64,000 nt of DNA from DDH964 sp963763205 (GCA_963763205.1 CAVXNQ010000006.1:62001-126000); one strand, 5' to 3'; positions 48,447 through 59,190 are shown, numbered from the stretch's first letter. The notes: generated by a model not told the origin, from the letters alone. A program made the numbers and translations.

Positions 48447-49312
48447 CAGGCATCACCTTCCGCCGCCGACAGGGTTTTCAATGGCCGGACCCGCACCTTG
48501 CGCACCTTGCGCTCGTCCGAATCGACGACCGCCAACAACAGGTGGTCGTCCCGCACCTCTTCTCCCTGGCGCGGCACGTGGCCGAGCAAGTGAATGACGT
48601 AACCACCGACAGTATCGTATTTTTCCCGGGGGATCGCGATGTCGAAGTGCTCCTCGAGATCCTCGATGTTGAGCCGGGCATCGACCAGCGCCGCGCCGTC
48701 TGCCTCCTCGATCAGCCAGTCCTCCTCGGTGTCGTACTCATCCTGGATGTCGCCGATGATCTCTTCGATGAGGTCTTCGATGGTGATCAGCCCCGAGGTC
48801 CCCCCGTATTCGTCGATGGCGATCGCCATATGCACCCGCTTGCTGCGGAAGTCCTGGAGGAGATCTTCGACATTCTTGGTTTCCGGCACGAAATAAGGGG
48901 CGCGCATCACCTCCGGCACCGCCACCTGTTCCGGCGCCGCCCCCCAGAACCGCAGCAGGTCCTTGGCATAGACGACGCCGACGATGTGGTCGGCGGTGCC
49001 TTCGAAAATGGGGATGCGCGAGTGGCCGGAAGAAAAGATCGCCTGGAGCACCTCGGGGAGCTGGGCATCGCAGCTGCAGCAGACCATGTCGGTACGCGAC
49101 ACCATGATCTCCCGCACGATGGTATCGCCGAACTCGAAGATGGAGTGGAGCATATCCCCCTCCTCTTCGTTGATCAGCCCCTCTTGCTCCGATTCCTGGA
49201 TGATGTCCTGCAGTTCCTTCTCGGTCAGGGCCCGTCGCTTGCCGAACAGCAGCCGTTGCAGGAGGGTGCGCCAGAGACCGGTCTGTCCGTTGCTACTGCC
49301 GTCGTCGTCCAA
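48446..49312 (-). CDS. corC: CBS-domain protein CorC/YbeX (HlyC-like transporter accessory)
   Basis: The protein is 288 aa. EKELQDIIQESEQEGLINEE and MLHSIFEFGDTIVREIMVSR lead into two CBS domains (HSRIPIFEGTADHIVGVVYA, AIAIDEYGGTSGLITIEDLI). The CorC_HlyC domain DTVGGYVIHLLGHVPRQGEE closes it. Known E. coli relative is linked to Mg/Co resistance and envelope stress. There is no membrane domain. Intact, overlapping lnt. Confidence 0.92.
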   Translation of the reverse strand: MDDDGSSNGQTGLWRTLLQRLLFGKRRALTEKELQDIIQESEQEGLINEEEGDMLHSIFEFGDTIVREIMVSRTDMVCCSCDAQLPEVLQAIFSSGHSRIPIFEGTADHIVGVVYAKDLLRFWGAAPEQVAVPEVMRAPYFVPETKNVEDLLQDFRSKRVHMAIAIDEYGGTSGLITIEDLIEEIIGDIQDEYDTEEDWLIEEADGAALVDARLNIEDLEEHFDIAIPREKYDTVGGYVIHLLGHVPRQGEEVRDDHLLLAVVDSDERKVRKVRVRPLKTLSAAEGDA

Positions 49313-49364
49313 AAATACCTCTCCTCCGTGCTGCTTGAATGATAGGAACAGGAGCCCGTCCCGG

Positions 49365-50078
49365 TCAACCGAAGACCAGGTAGAGGACCAGCGTCACGCC
49401 GATGCCCAACAGGGCACCGGCCAAAACCTCACGCAGGGTGTGAATGCCCAGCAGCAGGCGGCTCTGGCTGACCATCGCCGCCATGACCAGCACCAGCACG
49501 GTCAGGACCACCCCGACCTCGGAAAGAGCCAGCGACGTGGCGATGGAAAAGGCCACCGCGGTATGCCCGCTCGGCATCCCGCCCTGAAGCGGCGAGCCAT
49601 GGCCGTAGCGGGCCTTGAGCAACACCACCAGCATGGTGATGACCAGCACGGCGCCCACCGCGAGCTCGCCGGGCGGGTGGCCGAGCAGGCCGAATCCCTG
49701 TCCGAGAGGCGGTACCAGGTAGCGGGCGAAAGCGAAAAACCCCAACACCGCCGCGCCGCAGCTGGCGACCAGGACTCCTCCCGCGGCCACGTCCTTGGCC
49801 CGCTTGGCGAGAATATGATAATCGGGCGACACCAGGTCCACCACCACCTCCAGGGCGGTATTGAACAATTCGGCAAACAGGACCAGGGTCACCGCAAAGG
49901 TCAGCAGGATGAACTCGAGGGTGGAGATGCGCAGAAACAACGCCAGCAGCAGGACCAGCACGGCAGCCACGAAGTGGTTGCGCATGTGCCGTTGCGTCGA
50001 GGCCGTCCAGAGGATGCCGTCAATGGCGCAATTGATGTTTTCCAGCCAGTTGGCCGGTTTGATTCGGTGCTTGTTCAC
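49365..50078 (-). CDS. DgkA-type undecaprenol/diacylglycerol kinase fused to PAP2 phosphatase
   Basis: The protein is 237 aa. Residues ~1-125 are DgkA-like: NCAIDGILWTASTQRHMRNH, LFAELFNTALEVVVDLVSPD with the catalytic Glu/Asn block, and YHILAKRAKDVAAGGVLVAS. Residues ~150-237 are PAP2: KARYGHGSPLQGGMPSGHTAV with the PSGH motif, and SQSRLLLGIHTLREVLAG with the SR...H motif; the usual final Asp is Glu. About seven membrane helices in total. One chain could thus both phosphorylate and dephosphorylate a membrane lipid such as undecaprenol, but which activity dominates is unknown. Overlaps ybeY stop (ATGA). Intact. Confidence 0.9.
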   Translation of the reverse strand: MNKHRIKPANWLENINCAIDGILWTASTQRHMRNHFVAAVLVLLLALFLRISTLEFILLTFAVTLVLFAELFNTALEVVVDLVSPDYHILAKRAKDVAAGGVLVASCGAAVLGFFAFARYLVPPLGQGFGLLGHPPGELAVGAVLVITMLVVLLKARYGHGSPLQGGMPSGHTAVAFSIATSLALSEVGVVLTVLVLVMAAMVSQSRLLLGIHTLREVLAGALLGIGVTLVLYLVFG

Positions 50079-50530
50079 CCGGCAAAAAACTCCTCGCGCA
50101 GCAGCGTGAAGATTTCCCGCTCCCTCGCTTCCATGCGCCGGGCCTCCGCCGCCGTGCCCCGTTCATGGTCGTAGCCGAGCAGGTGCAGAACGCCGTGCAG
50201 AAGCAGGAAGTAGAGTTCCTCTTCGAAGCCGATGCCGGCTGCCGCGGCATCCCGGGCGGCGGTTTCGGCGGAGATCACCACATCGCCCAAAAGCAGCGGA
50301 TTGATGCCGCCCCCCTCCCCTTCCTGCATGGCGAAGGAGATGACGTTGGTCGGCCGGTCGCGCTGCAAAAAATCCCGGTTGATCTCCCGGATCCGGGCAT
50401 CGTCGACGATCAGCAGCGACAGCTCGGCATCAGGACATCCCGAGGCGCTTAAGATCCTCCGTGCTGCCTTTCGCAGCGGGAGCTTCCTTATCTTTTGTTT
50501 CCGCTGGTGGTTCTCGATTTGAATCCTCAC
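50075..50530 (-). CDS. ybeY: Endoribonuclease YbeY (16S rRNA maturation)
   Basis: About 151 aa. LSLLIVDDARIREINRDFLQ, DRPTNVISFAMQEGEGGG and LLGDVVISAETAARDAAAAG lead to the metal site LLLHGVLHLLGYDHERG (HGxLHLxGYDH), the family signature. Processes the 3' end of 16S rRNA with other RNases. GTG at 50530 is favoured because it overlaps a stop of the upstream HD gene (GTGA) and fits family length; an ATG at 50551 would add seven residues. Confidence 0.94.
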   Translation of the reverse strand: MRIQIENHQRKQKIRKLPLRKAARRILSASGCPDAELSLLIVDDARIREINRDFLQRDRPTNVISFAMQEGEGGGINPLLLGDVVISAETAARDAAAAGIGFEEELYFLLLHGVLHLLGYDHERGTAAEARRMEAREREIFTLLREEFFAG

Positions 50531-52797
50531 CGTTTTTCCTCTTCGTCGCATCCTTCTCCCGCTCCTTGTAAGCCGGCTCGGGGTAATCGACCCGATGGTG
50601 GAAAATCCCCGACAGGATGCGGTTGAAGCTCTTGGCGATGTTGTTGAGATCCTTGAGGGTCAGCTCGCATTCGTCGAGCTGGCCGTCGATAAAGATGTTG
50701 TTGATGATCTTCTGCACCATGCCCCGAATCCGCGCCGGCGTCGGATCGGTGAGGGTGCGGCTGGCGGCCTCCACGGCGTCGGCCAGCATGATCAGGGCCG
50801 CTTCGCGGGTCTGGGGCTTGGGCCCGGGGTAGCGATAGTCCCGTTCGTCGACCTGCTGGACGCCCGGATCCTCCTTGTTCTTGGCCTTGTCGAAAAAGAA
50901 CTTGATCAGCGAGGTACCGTGGTGCTGGCGGATGATGTCGATGAGCGGCTCGCCGAGCTTGCTCTCCCGGGCCATCTCCACGCCGTCCTTGAGATGCGCC
51001 ATCAGCACCAGGGCGCTCATCGACGGGGCGAGCTTGTCGTGGCGGTTTTCCTGCCCGCCGAGGTTCTCGATGAAGTAGAGGGGTTTTTTGATCTTGCCGA
51101 TGTCGTGGTAATAGGCCGCTACCCGGGCCAGCAGAGGATTGGCGCTGATCTCCTCGGCGGCCGCCTCGACCAGGTTGCCGACGATGATCGAGTGGTGGTA
51201 GGTACCCGGGCGCCTGGACCATCAGCTCGCGCAGCACCGGCGTGTTCATGTTGGCCAGTTCCAGCAGCTTGATATCGGTGGTGTACTTGAAGAGGTGTTC
51301 CACCAACGGGATCAGGCCGGTCACGATGACCGCACAGAGGAACCCTCCAAAGAGGCCGAAGCCGACCTTGTAGAGGACCTGAATGTCGAAGGCGCGGCCG
51401 GCCAGCAGATGCAGGCCGAGAATCATCAGCGCATTGACCAGGGCGACCCGGATCCCGGCCCGGTAGAGGTTCGTCCGCTCCTTGCACTGCCGGACCCAGT
51501 GCGCTCCGACCAGGCTGCCGCCCATGGCATAGAGGGTGATGAACAGGCTGTTGCCGAACAGCACCCCGAGCAGGGTGGTGGAGAGCAGAACGAAGATCAG
51601 CGCCACCTCCGAGTTGAGGACGATGCGCACCAGCATTGCCCCGACGGCGAAGGGGAAGAGGTAGTAATAGCTCGCCGAATCGATATAGGGAAAGGCGCTC
51701 TCCAGGGCGGTGGAGATGAAAATCGCCAGTTTGATCAGCGCGAACAGGCCGATGAAGGCGGTAACCAGAAAAGCCAGGTCGCGGGTCCCGGGACGGTACT
51801 TGCGGATATTGCAGCTTGGCGAAGCGGTGAGTGACGAAAACCAGCAGCAGAGTGACCAGCAGCATCCCGGCGCCGGTTCGCAGGGTACTGAAATCGCTGC
51901 CGAGTTCACGCAGTGCCCGCAGTTTGGCGATCTGCTCGGGAGTCACCCGCTCGCCTTCGCGGGCGATCATCTCCCCCTTCTTGACCTGGAACAAGACCGG
52001 CGCCACCGCTTCCCGGGCGGCTAATCGCCGGGCCTCGGTTTCATTCTTGTTGAAGGTCAGGTTGGGATGAACCAGTTTACGCAGCAGAGTCGGCGAGCAG
52101 CTCCCGCTGCCCCCGGGACAGTTCCCGGAGCTGTCCCAGGCCCTCGGCCAGCCGGTCCTGGGCGTCGCCGAGGCCGATCACCGTGGAGAAATCCTTGAAC
52201 GGCACCTCTGCCTGGCTTTCAGGTCGCGGATCATCACCCCCTGCTCCCGCTCCCCCTGGAAGAGTTGCAGGTTGCCGACAATCTTGACGGCGAGCGTGCG
52301 GGTAATGACGGTTGCGCAGGCTGGCGTTAAAGGCATCGTTGTTGGGGAGCTTGCGCAGGGCCGGCAAGATCAGCATCGCTGAGGGGTATGCCGAGGGTCG
52401 TTTCCAGGTCCTTGTGCAGGGTTGCCGGATCGACCCCCTGGCCGGACTCCTTCCGGCACTGGCTGATGGTCTGGAGCAGCCGATCGGCAATATCCCTGCC
52501 GACGTCCGGCGTCGTAATCGTAAAGGGGCAGGACCGCCGCTTCCGCTTCGAGGCGTTTCTTCTCGGTCAGCGGCGCATCGGGAATGAGCAGATCCTTGGG
52601 CGCCTTGATGTCGCGGGAAACGACGTCACCCGGCGCGTAATAATCGGGGATGAATCCCCCCTTGGGGATGATGATAATGGTCAGACACCAGCGCCAAAAA
52701 GAGCAGCAGCAGTCGCCGCTGGGTGCGGTCCTGAAGACGCCACGCCGGCAACGCGGGGGCGCTGCGCCCCTTGCGCTGGGTCCCTTCCGGCTTGCGT

Positions 52798-52811
<14 letters not shown>
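50527..52811 (-). CDS. 7TM receptor with HD phosphohydrolase domain, PgpH-like (many frameshifts)
   Basis: About 755 aa. After a short cytoplasmic start and one membrane helix comes a long extracellular domain (7TMR-HDED), then seven helices (TALESAFPYIDSASYYYLFP, ALIFVLLSTTLLGVLFGNSL) and an HD domain. The HD domain includes SALVLMAHLKDGVEMARESK, IIRQHHGTSLIKFFFDKAKN and ALIMLADAVEAASRTLTDPT. PgpH in Listeria hydrolyses cyclic di-AMP; that activity here is inference. The phoH-pgpH-ybeY order is common. Breaks occur near 51205, 51800, 52090, 52210, 52310, 52380, 52510 and 52680. The 3' end is uncertain: one missing A near 50540 would place the stop at 50527; otherwise the frame runs to 50430 inside ybeY. 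Confidence 0.85.
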
Positions 52812-53847
<1,036 letters not shown>

Positions 53848-54003
53848 AACACCACGCCCTCGGAAAATCAATCGGCATTTCCCCTTGCCACTTCTCCTAA
53901 GGAGCAATAAAGACTTTCCTTTCCGGCTCGTTGTGCTATAAAAGGAGGACTTTTCCCCGACGGCCGTCGGGAACATATCTATCCACTTTCAAGGAGGGCT
54001 CAG

Positions 54004-55296
54004 ATGAGCGAAATTGTCGATATTTATGCCCGGGAGATCCTCGATTCGCGCGGCAACCCAACCGTCGAAGTGGAAGTCTACCTGGAAAGCGGCGCCATGG
54101 GCCGGGCCGCCGTCCCCAGCGGCGCCTCCACCGGCGAGCGGGAAGCCCTGGAACTGCGCGACGGCGACAAGGGACGCTACCTCGGCAAAGGGTGTCCTGA
54201 AGGCCGTCGATAACGTCAACGAGGTCATCTCCGAAGCCCTGATCGGCTGGGAGGCCTCCGACCAGACCGGGATCGACCGCAAGCTGCTGGAACTCGACGG
54301 CACCGAGTTCAAGAGCAACCTCGGCGCCAACGCCCTGCTCGGCGTCTCCCTGGCCTGTCGCCAAGGCCGCGGCCGAGGAGGCCGGCCTGCCCCTCTACCA
54401 GTACCTCGGCGGCGCCAATGCCAAGGAACTGCCGCTGCCGATGATGAACATCATCAACGGCGGCGACCACGCCGACAACAACGTCGACATCCAGGAATTC
54501 ATGATCATGCCCGCCGGCGCCGCCTCCTTCAAGGAAGCCCTGCGCATGGGCGCCGAAATCTTCCACGCCCTGAAGAAGGTCCTCAAGAACAAAGGCTACA
54601 ACACGGCGGTCGGCGACGAAGGCGGCTTCGCTCCCAACCTGAAGAGCAACGAAGAGGCGCTCGCAGGTGATCATGGAAGCGATCACGGCGGCCGGCTACA
54701 AGCCGGGCGAGGACGTCCTGCTGGCCCTCGACGTCGCCTCCTCGCGAACTGTTCAAGGACGGCAAGTACCATCCTGGAGAACGAAACACAGCCGGTCAAG
54801 ACCGCCGGCCGAACTGGTCGACTTCTACGAGGATCTGGTCAACCGCTACCCGATCATCTCCATCGAGGACGGCATGGCGGAGAACGACTGGGACGGCTGG
54901 AAGCTCTCGACCGACCGCCTCGGCAAGCGCATCCAGATCGTCGGCGACGACCTCTTCGTCACCAACCCCAAGATCCTCAAGGAAGGGATCGACAAGGGGA
55001 TCGCCAACTCGATCCTGATCAAGGTCAACCAGATCGGCACCCTGACCGAAACCCTCGACGCCATCGAGATGGCCAAGCGCGCCGGCTACACCACCGTCAT
55101 CTCCCACCGCAGCGGCGAAACCGAGGACACCACCATCGCCGACCTGGCCGTGGCGATCAACGCCGGCCAGATCAAGACCGGCTCTCTGTGCCGCACCGAC
55201 CGGGTCTGCAAATACAACCAGCTGCTGCGCATCGAAGACGAACTCGACGAGGTCGCCCTCTTCAACGGCCGCGAGGTCTTCTACAACCTGCGCTGA
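54004..55296 (+). CDS. eno: Enolase (six single-base insertions)
   Basis: MSEIVDIYAREILDSRGNPT, VPSGASTGEREALELRDGDK, MMNIINGGDHADNNVDIQEF, GDEGGFAPNLKSNEEAL, YPIISIEDGMAENDWDGWK, NSILIKVNQIGTLTETLDAI and VISHRSGETEDTTIADLAVA cover enolase from end to end. It converts 2-phosphoglycerate to PEP. The frame breaks at about 54190, 54356, 54662, 54745, 54772 and 54808. At each, deleting one base restores the family sequence, and the six deletions leave exactly 428 codons plus stop. AAGGAGG lies 6 nt upstream of ATG at 54004. It is monocistronic with its own terminator. Confidence 0.96.
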
Positions 55297-55323
55297 GCAT
55301 CGACCACCCCTCGTATCCTCGAC

Positions 55324-55365
55324 CTAAAGGGCCGGGCCGGAAGAAGTTCCGGCCCGGCCCTTTAG
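55324..55365. terminator. Rho-independent terminator of eno (bidirectional)
   Basis: Perfect 19-bp arms CTAAAGGGCCGGGCCGGAA and inverse with a GAAG loop, ending TTTAGTTT on plus. It lies 28 bp after the eno stop and 11 bp from the end of the convergent small gene at 55376. Confidence 0.88.
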
Positions 55366-55375
55366 TTTGCCTCGC

Positions 55376-55762
55376 TCAGGCCGGGAAGAGCTTGTAGGTA
55401 CTCTTTTCCTTGACCCGGCGGACCTTGCCGGCGCGATCGAGGCGCAGCAGCAACTCCTGCAGTTCCTTGCGGTCGACCTGGCTCAAGTCGCGGTACAGTT
55501 CGACCTGCAGCCGCCCCGGCCGGGTGCGCACCAGGTTCAACACCTGGTTCTCAAGGGTGACGGACTGCGCCGGTGGCGGTACCGGTTCAGGCGCCCCTCC
55601 CCGGTCTTCCCTGGGGGGCTCCACATCCCTGCCGGTTGCCGCCTCCTTGGCGGCGATCTCGTCGCGGATTTCCTCCTCCATCGTCTTCAGCCCGCGGCAG
55701 GCGAAATAACCTCCGACACCGGCGGCGATCGCCACCACCCAGAAACCGACCCCCATCTTCAT
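55376..55762 (-). CDS. Small membrane-anchored protein with winged-helix-like C-terminus
   Basis: The protein is 128 aa, not assigned to a known gene. One N-terminal membrane helix (MGVGFWVVAIAAGVGGYFA) precedes a charged and Pro-rich linker (EPVPPPAQS). The C-terminal ~60 residues (LENQVLNLVRTRPGRLQVEL, DLSQVDRKELQELLLRLDRA) look like a winged-helix domain of the kind where an LVRTRPG/ELQELLLRL pattern reads as two helices. It could be a membrane-tethered regulator. It lies 28 bp downstream of ftsH in the same direction. Confidence 0.65.
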   Translation of the reverse strand: MKMGVGFWVVAIAAGVGGYFACRGLKTMEEEIRDEIAAKEAATGRDVEPPREDRGGAPEPVPPPAQSVTLENQVLNLVRTRPGRLQVELYRDLSQVDRKELQELLLRLDRAGKVRRVKEKSTYKLFPA

Positions 55763-55789
55763 TCCTCCTCACCCCCTCGATTCCCTTTT

Positions 55790-57692
55790 TCAGCCTGGTT
55801 TTCCTGCCGGCGCCGGCTCCACACCGGCCTGGCGCAAAATTTTGTCGACCCGGTTGCCGTCGAGCACTTCCTCTTCGAGCAGGGCCGCCGCGAGCCTGTC
55901 GAGGACCTCCAGATGCCCGGCGACCACTGCTTGCGCCCGCGATTCTCCCTCCTTGACGATTTTCTCGATCTCCTTGTCGATCAGCCAGGCGGTCTGCTCG
56001 CTGAAGGTTTTTTCGGTGGCCAGCTTGCGCCCGAAAAATGGATGTTCCTCGCCGCGGCTGTAGCTGAGCGGTCCGATAACATCGCTCATCCCCCACTGGC
56101 AGACCATTTTTTCGGCCAGGTCGCTGACCTGCTTCAGGTCGTTCTGCGCCCCGGTGGAAACCTCACCGAAAACCGCCGCCTCCGCAGCCCTGCCGCCCAG
56201 CGCCACCGCCACGCGGGTCATCAGGTAACTGCGCCGGTAGTGATAGCGATCGTCCTCGGGAAGCTGCTGGGTGACGCCAAGGGCCTGGCCGCGGGGAATG
56301 ATGGTGACCTTGTGAATCGGGTCGGAACCGGGCGTCAAACGGGCGACCAGGGTATGCCCAGCCTCGTGATAAGCCGTCACCCGCTTCTCTTCTTCGCTGA
56401 GAAAGAGCTTGCGTTCCGCCCCCATCAGCATGCGGTCCTTGGCCCGCTCGAGCTGGTCCATGGCAACTTCCTGGAGGTTGTCGCGGGCGGCGATCAGCGC
56501 GGCCTCGTTGACCAGGCTTTCCAGGTCGGCGCCGCACATGCCCGGGGTTCCCCGGGCGAGCACCTGCAAATCGACGTCTTTCGCCAGGGGGACCATGCGG
56601 GTGTGGACTTTGAGTATCGCTTCCCGGGCGCGCCAGTCGGGTCGTTCGACCACCACCTGCCGATCGAAGCGCCCCGGGCGCAGCAAGGCAGTATCGAGTA
56701 CGTCGGGGCGGTTGGTGGCCGACATCACGATCACTTCGGAATGGGGATCGAAACCGTCGAGTTCCGAAAGGAGCTGGTTGAGCGTCTGTTCACGCTCGTC
56801 GTTGCCGCCGCCGAGGCCAGTTCCCCGCGAGCGTCCGACCGCATCGAGTTCATCGATGAAGATGATGCTCGGCGCGTTCTTCTTGGCGTTCTCGAAGAGG
56901 TCGCGCACCCGGCTGGCACCGACGCCGACGAACATCTCGATGAACTGGGAGGCGGATATGGAAAAAAAGGGGACGCCCGCCTCTCCGGCCACCGCCCGGG
57001 CCATGAGGGTTTTGCCCGTTCCCGGCGGCCCGACCAGCAGGATTCCGCGCGGCACCTTGCCGCCGATGCGGGTGAACTTCTTGCGGATCTTTCAGGAATT
57101 CGACGATCTCCTGCAGTTCCTGCTTGGCTTCTTCCAGGCCGGCGACATCGTCAAAGGTAACTTTGGAGTTTTCCCGGCTGTAAAGCTTGGCCCCCGATTT
57201 GGCAAAGTTGCCGAGCATCCCGCCGGGACCGCCCCGGTTGCGCATGCGCCGGAACAGAAACCACCACAGGCCGAGAATCAGCACCCAGGGGAGCAAGGAT
57301 ACCAGGACCGTCGTCCAGACCGATGGCGATGCTTCCGGCTTGGCAATGAGATCAACCCCCTGGGCCTCGAGATTCTTCATCAACTCCGGGTCCTGGAAGG
57401 GCGGCAGGGTGGTGATGAACTTGTCATACCCCTTCTTCGCCTGCGTCGGCTTCGCTTGCCCCTTGGTTTCGCCCTCGGGAAGTTCCACGGGCTTCTGGAA
57501 AGTCCCGCGCAGAGTCTCTCCCTGGACGGTCACCGAAACGATATTGCCCTTTTCCAATTCGGCCTTGAACCGGCTGTAGCTGATGGTCGCCGGGGCCTCC
57601 GGCTGCGGCGGACTGGCGGCAAAATAGAGATAGTTCATGGCGGCGATCAAAAGCGCCAGAATGATCAGCTGGCGCCAGATGTTACCGGTCAT
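55790..57692 (-). CDS. ftsH: ATP-dependent zinc metalloprotease FtsH (one frameshift)
   Basis: About 633 aa. Two membrane helices (LIILALLIAAMNYLYFA, VLVSLLPWVLILGLWWFLFR) flank a periplasmic loop. The AAA domain has Walker A LLVGPPGTGKTLMARA, the pore motif ISASQFIEMFVGVGASRVRD, Walker B SIIFIDELDAVG and the SRH RPGRFDRQVVVERPD. The protease has VTAYHEAGHTLVARL (HEAGH). It degrades membrane and regulatory proteins, including LpxC in E. coli. One extra A near 57093 breaks the frame; corrected it reads FLKDPQKFTRIGGKVPRGIL. Otherwise full length. Confidence 0.95.
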
Positions 57693-57773
57693 GGGTCCCT
57701 CGTCGGTTGGCAGGCGGTATCAGCAACAGCTTATCAGCCGTCCCGGTCCTGGCAACCGGGAGGCGACGAAGAA

Positions 57774-57795
57774 GGGCGGCGCCGCAGCGCCGCCC
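57774..57795 (-). terminator. GC-rich hairpin after the zinc-ribbon gene
   Basis: GGGCGGCG and CGCCGCCC arms with a CCGCAG loop, 10 bp after the stop of the zinc-ribbon gene and upstream of ftsH. On the minus strand it is followed by CTTCTTC, not a T run, so it is a weak terminator candidate. Confidence 0.45.
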
Positions 57796-57804
57796 CCGGG
57801 CAGT

Positions 57805-58107
57805 CTATTCTTTCTTCTCCTGTTTGAACCAGGTATCGAACCAGGTCCGATGATCCTTTTCGGCCAGGATCTGCAGGTCTTTCGGCCCGAGCCAGACTCC
57901 CCCGCAACCGGGGCATTGGTCGAGCGGCACCCCGCGAAACTCCTTGGCTTCGATGGGTTCGCCGCACTTGGGGCAGCGGTTGCGGCACGCCTCGCGGATC
58001 AGTTGCTCCCGTGCGGACTCCCGCATGCGCTCGATCTGCTCCTTTTCGAGCTTGTAGAAGTACTCGTTCTCCAAGGCCTTCTTGCGCTCCTCCCACGCAT
58101 CGGTCAT
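57805..58107 (-). CDS. Zinc-ribbon protein, zf-TFIIB family
   Basis: The protein is 100 aa. The N-terminal helix is highly charged (EERKKALENEYFYKLEKEQI). The ribbon CPKCGEPIEAKEFRGVPLDQ followed by CPGCGGVWLGPKDLQIL is the zf-TFIIB pattern (CxxC...CxGCxGVWL). The C-terminus is charged. Such small proteins are common in deltaproteobacteria; function unknown, possibly nucleic acid or protein binding. Upstream of ftsH and downstream of the Cas6-like gene, all minus strand. Intact. Confidence 0.85.
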   Translation of the reverse strand: MTDAWEERKKALENEYFYKLEKEQIERMRESAREQLIREACRNRCPKCGEPIEAKEFRGVPLDQCPGCGGVWLGPKDLQILAEKDHRTWFDTWFKQEKKE

Positions 58108-58190
58108 GGCAGCACCTCCCCGGAATCATTGCCTTTTCGTTGAGTATAGCGGAATTTTCCGGGGCCACAACCGTTACCGTCGAGAAGCCG

Positions 58191-59120
58191 TCAGCCCGGC
58201 CACCGCCCGGACCCCAATTCCAGGGCAAAGTGGCCGGCCCCATACGCCGCCCCTTTGCCGATCCCCACCAGGCTGCCGAGGTGGAGCAGGGACAACAGGT
58301 CCTCCTCCGTGGTGCTGAAGGTGACGGTACCGGTCAATCCGCCAAGATCGACGCTGCGGTCATCCCCCGCGAGGCTTCGCCAGTCCTGCCAGGCCAGTCG
58401 GCCTTGGTGCACGACAAGGTTCCCGCAGCGTTCGAGCAAAAGCCTCGGATCGGCGATCAGATCAATACCGCAATGGGCATGTGCCACAGAGGTGACTCGC
58501 CGCAAAATGAAGGGAACGATTCGCTGCAGATCTCCCCGGAACAGGGGCCGCCCGGCGACCAGGAGGCGCGCCGGAGTTGTCAGCACCAGCCGCCAAACCG
58601 TGGCAACGGGGAGGCTGTCGAGGAACCAGCGGGCACTGATGATAGGCAGGTTGCTGCCGATTCCAGGACCGGAGCCCTGAAGTTGTTGCGTTTCCCCGGC
58701 GGGGCCGACCGTCTCCACCGCCCCGATTGCGAATCGGCCATCGTCCCGCCACAGACCGGAACGGCCCAATGCCTCCAGGCAAGCGAGGAATTCCGCCGCG
58801 TAACGGATCCCCTGCCCGAACAGGCGGAGATCCAGATCCAGGGCCTCCCCGGCATCCAATACCGCCGGTTGGTGGCTGGAAAAAGCCAAGACGAAGGCCG
58901 GCCCCGGGCGCTGATAACGCCGCGCACTGACCGCATCCCCGGCGACCGGCGGATCGAAGAGAGCCGAAAAGGCCGGCCCCTCGCCGAGCACTTGCACGGC
59001 CGTCCGACGCAGGTCACGGCGCAACCGCAAGGTTGCGAAGGCGGGCAGGTTCACCGGCGACAGCAGGTCGAGGCGGAGATGCAGATGACAGAATTCGAAT
59101 TGGTCAAGATGCTGGAACAC
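58191..59120 (-). CDS. Orphan Cas6-like RAMP protein (pre-crRNA endoribonuclease family)
   Basis: About 309 aa. The N-terminus FEFCHLHLRLDLLSPVNLP and the C-terminal segment GGLTGTVTFSTTEEDLLSLL with HLGSLVGIGKGAAYGAGHFA match the CRISPR_Cas6 (PF10040) domain. In that family a Gly-rich loop (GIGKGAAYGAG) closes the second ferredoxin-like fold. The middle is Leu/Arg-rich with no clear motif. No CRISPR array, cas1/cas2 or effector gene is in the window. GTG at 59120 is chosen because GGAAAGG lies 6 nt upstream; TTG at 59126 is possible. It starts 44 bp past the sdh terminator. Role as a crRNA processor in trans, or a different RNA-binding role, is open. Confidence 0.72.
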   Translation of the reverse strand: MFQHLDQFEFCHLHLRLDLLSPVNLPAFATLRLRRDLRRTAVQVLGEGPAFSALFDPPVAGDAVSARRYQRPGPAFVLAFSSHQPAVLDAGEALDLDLRLFGQGIRYAAEFLACLEALGRSGLWRDDGRFAIGAVETVGPAGETQQLQGSGPGIGSNLPIISARWFLDSLPVATVWRLVLTTPARLLVAGRPLFRGDLQRIVPFILRRVTSVAHAHCGIDLIADPRLLLERCGNLVVHQGRLAWQDWRSLAGDDRSVDLGGLTGTVTFSTTEEDLLSLLHLGSLVGIGKGAAYGAGHFALELGSGRWPG

Positions 59121-59163
59121 CGGCAACCTTTCCGTCGGCGAAACGATTTTCCTGGCAGAACCG

Positions 59164-59190
59164 AAAAAGGGCGGATCCGAAGATCCGCCC
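59164..59190 (-). terminator. Rho-independent terminator of the sdh operon
   Basis: Stem GGGCGGATC/GATCCGCCC with a TTCG tetraloop and a TTTTT run on the minus strand, 50 bp after the sdhB stop. A second hairpin with CCGCAG/CTGCGG arms lies just before it at 59202-59219. Confidence 0.92.

Noticed and set aside
53880..54003. Eno promoter with TATAAA near 53937
   Set aside because: A TATAAA is present but no -35 box lies at a suitable distance, so I did not call it.
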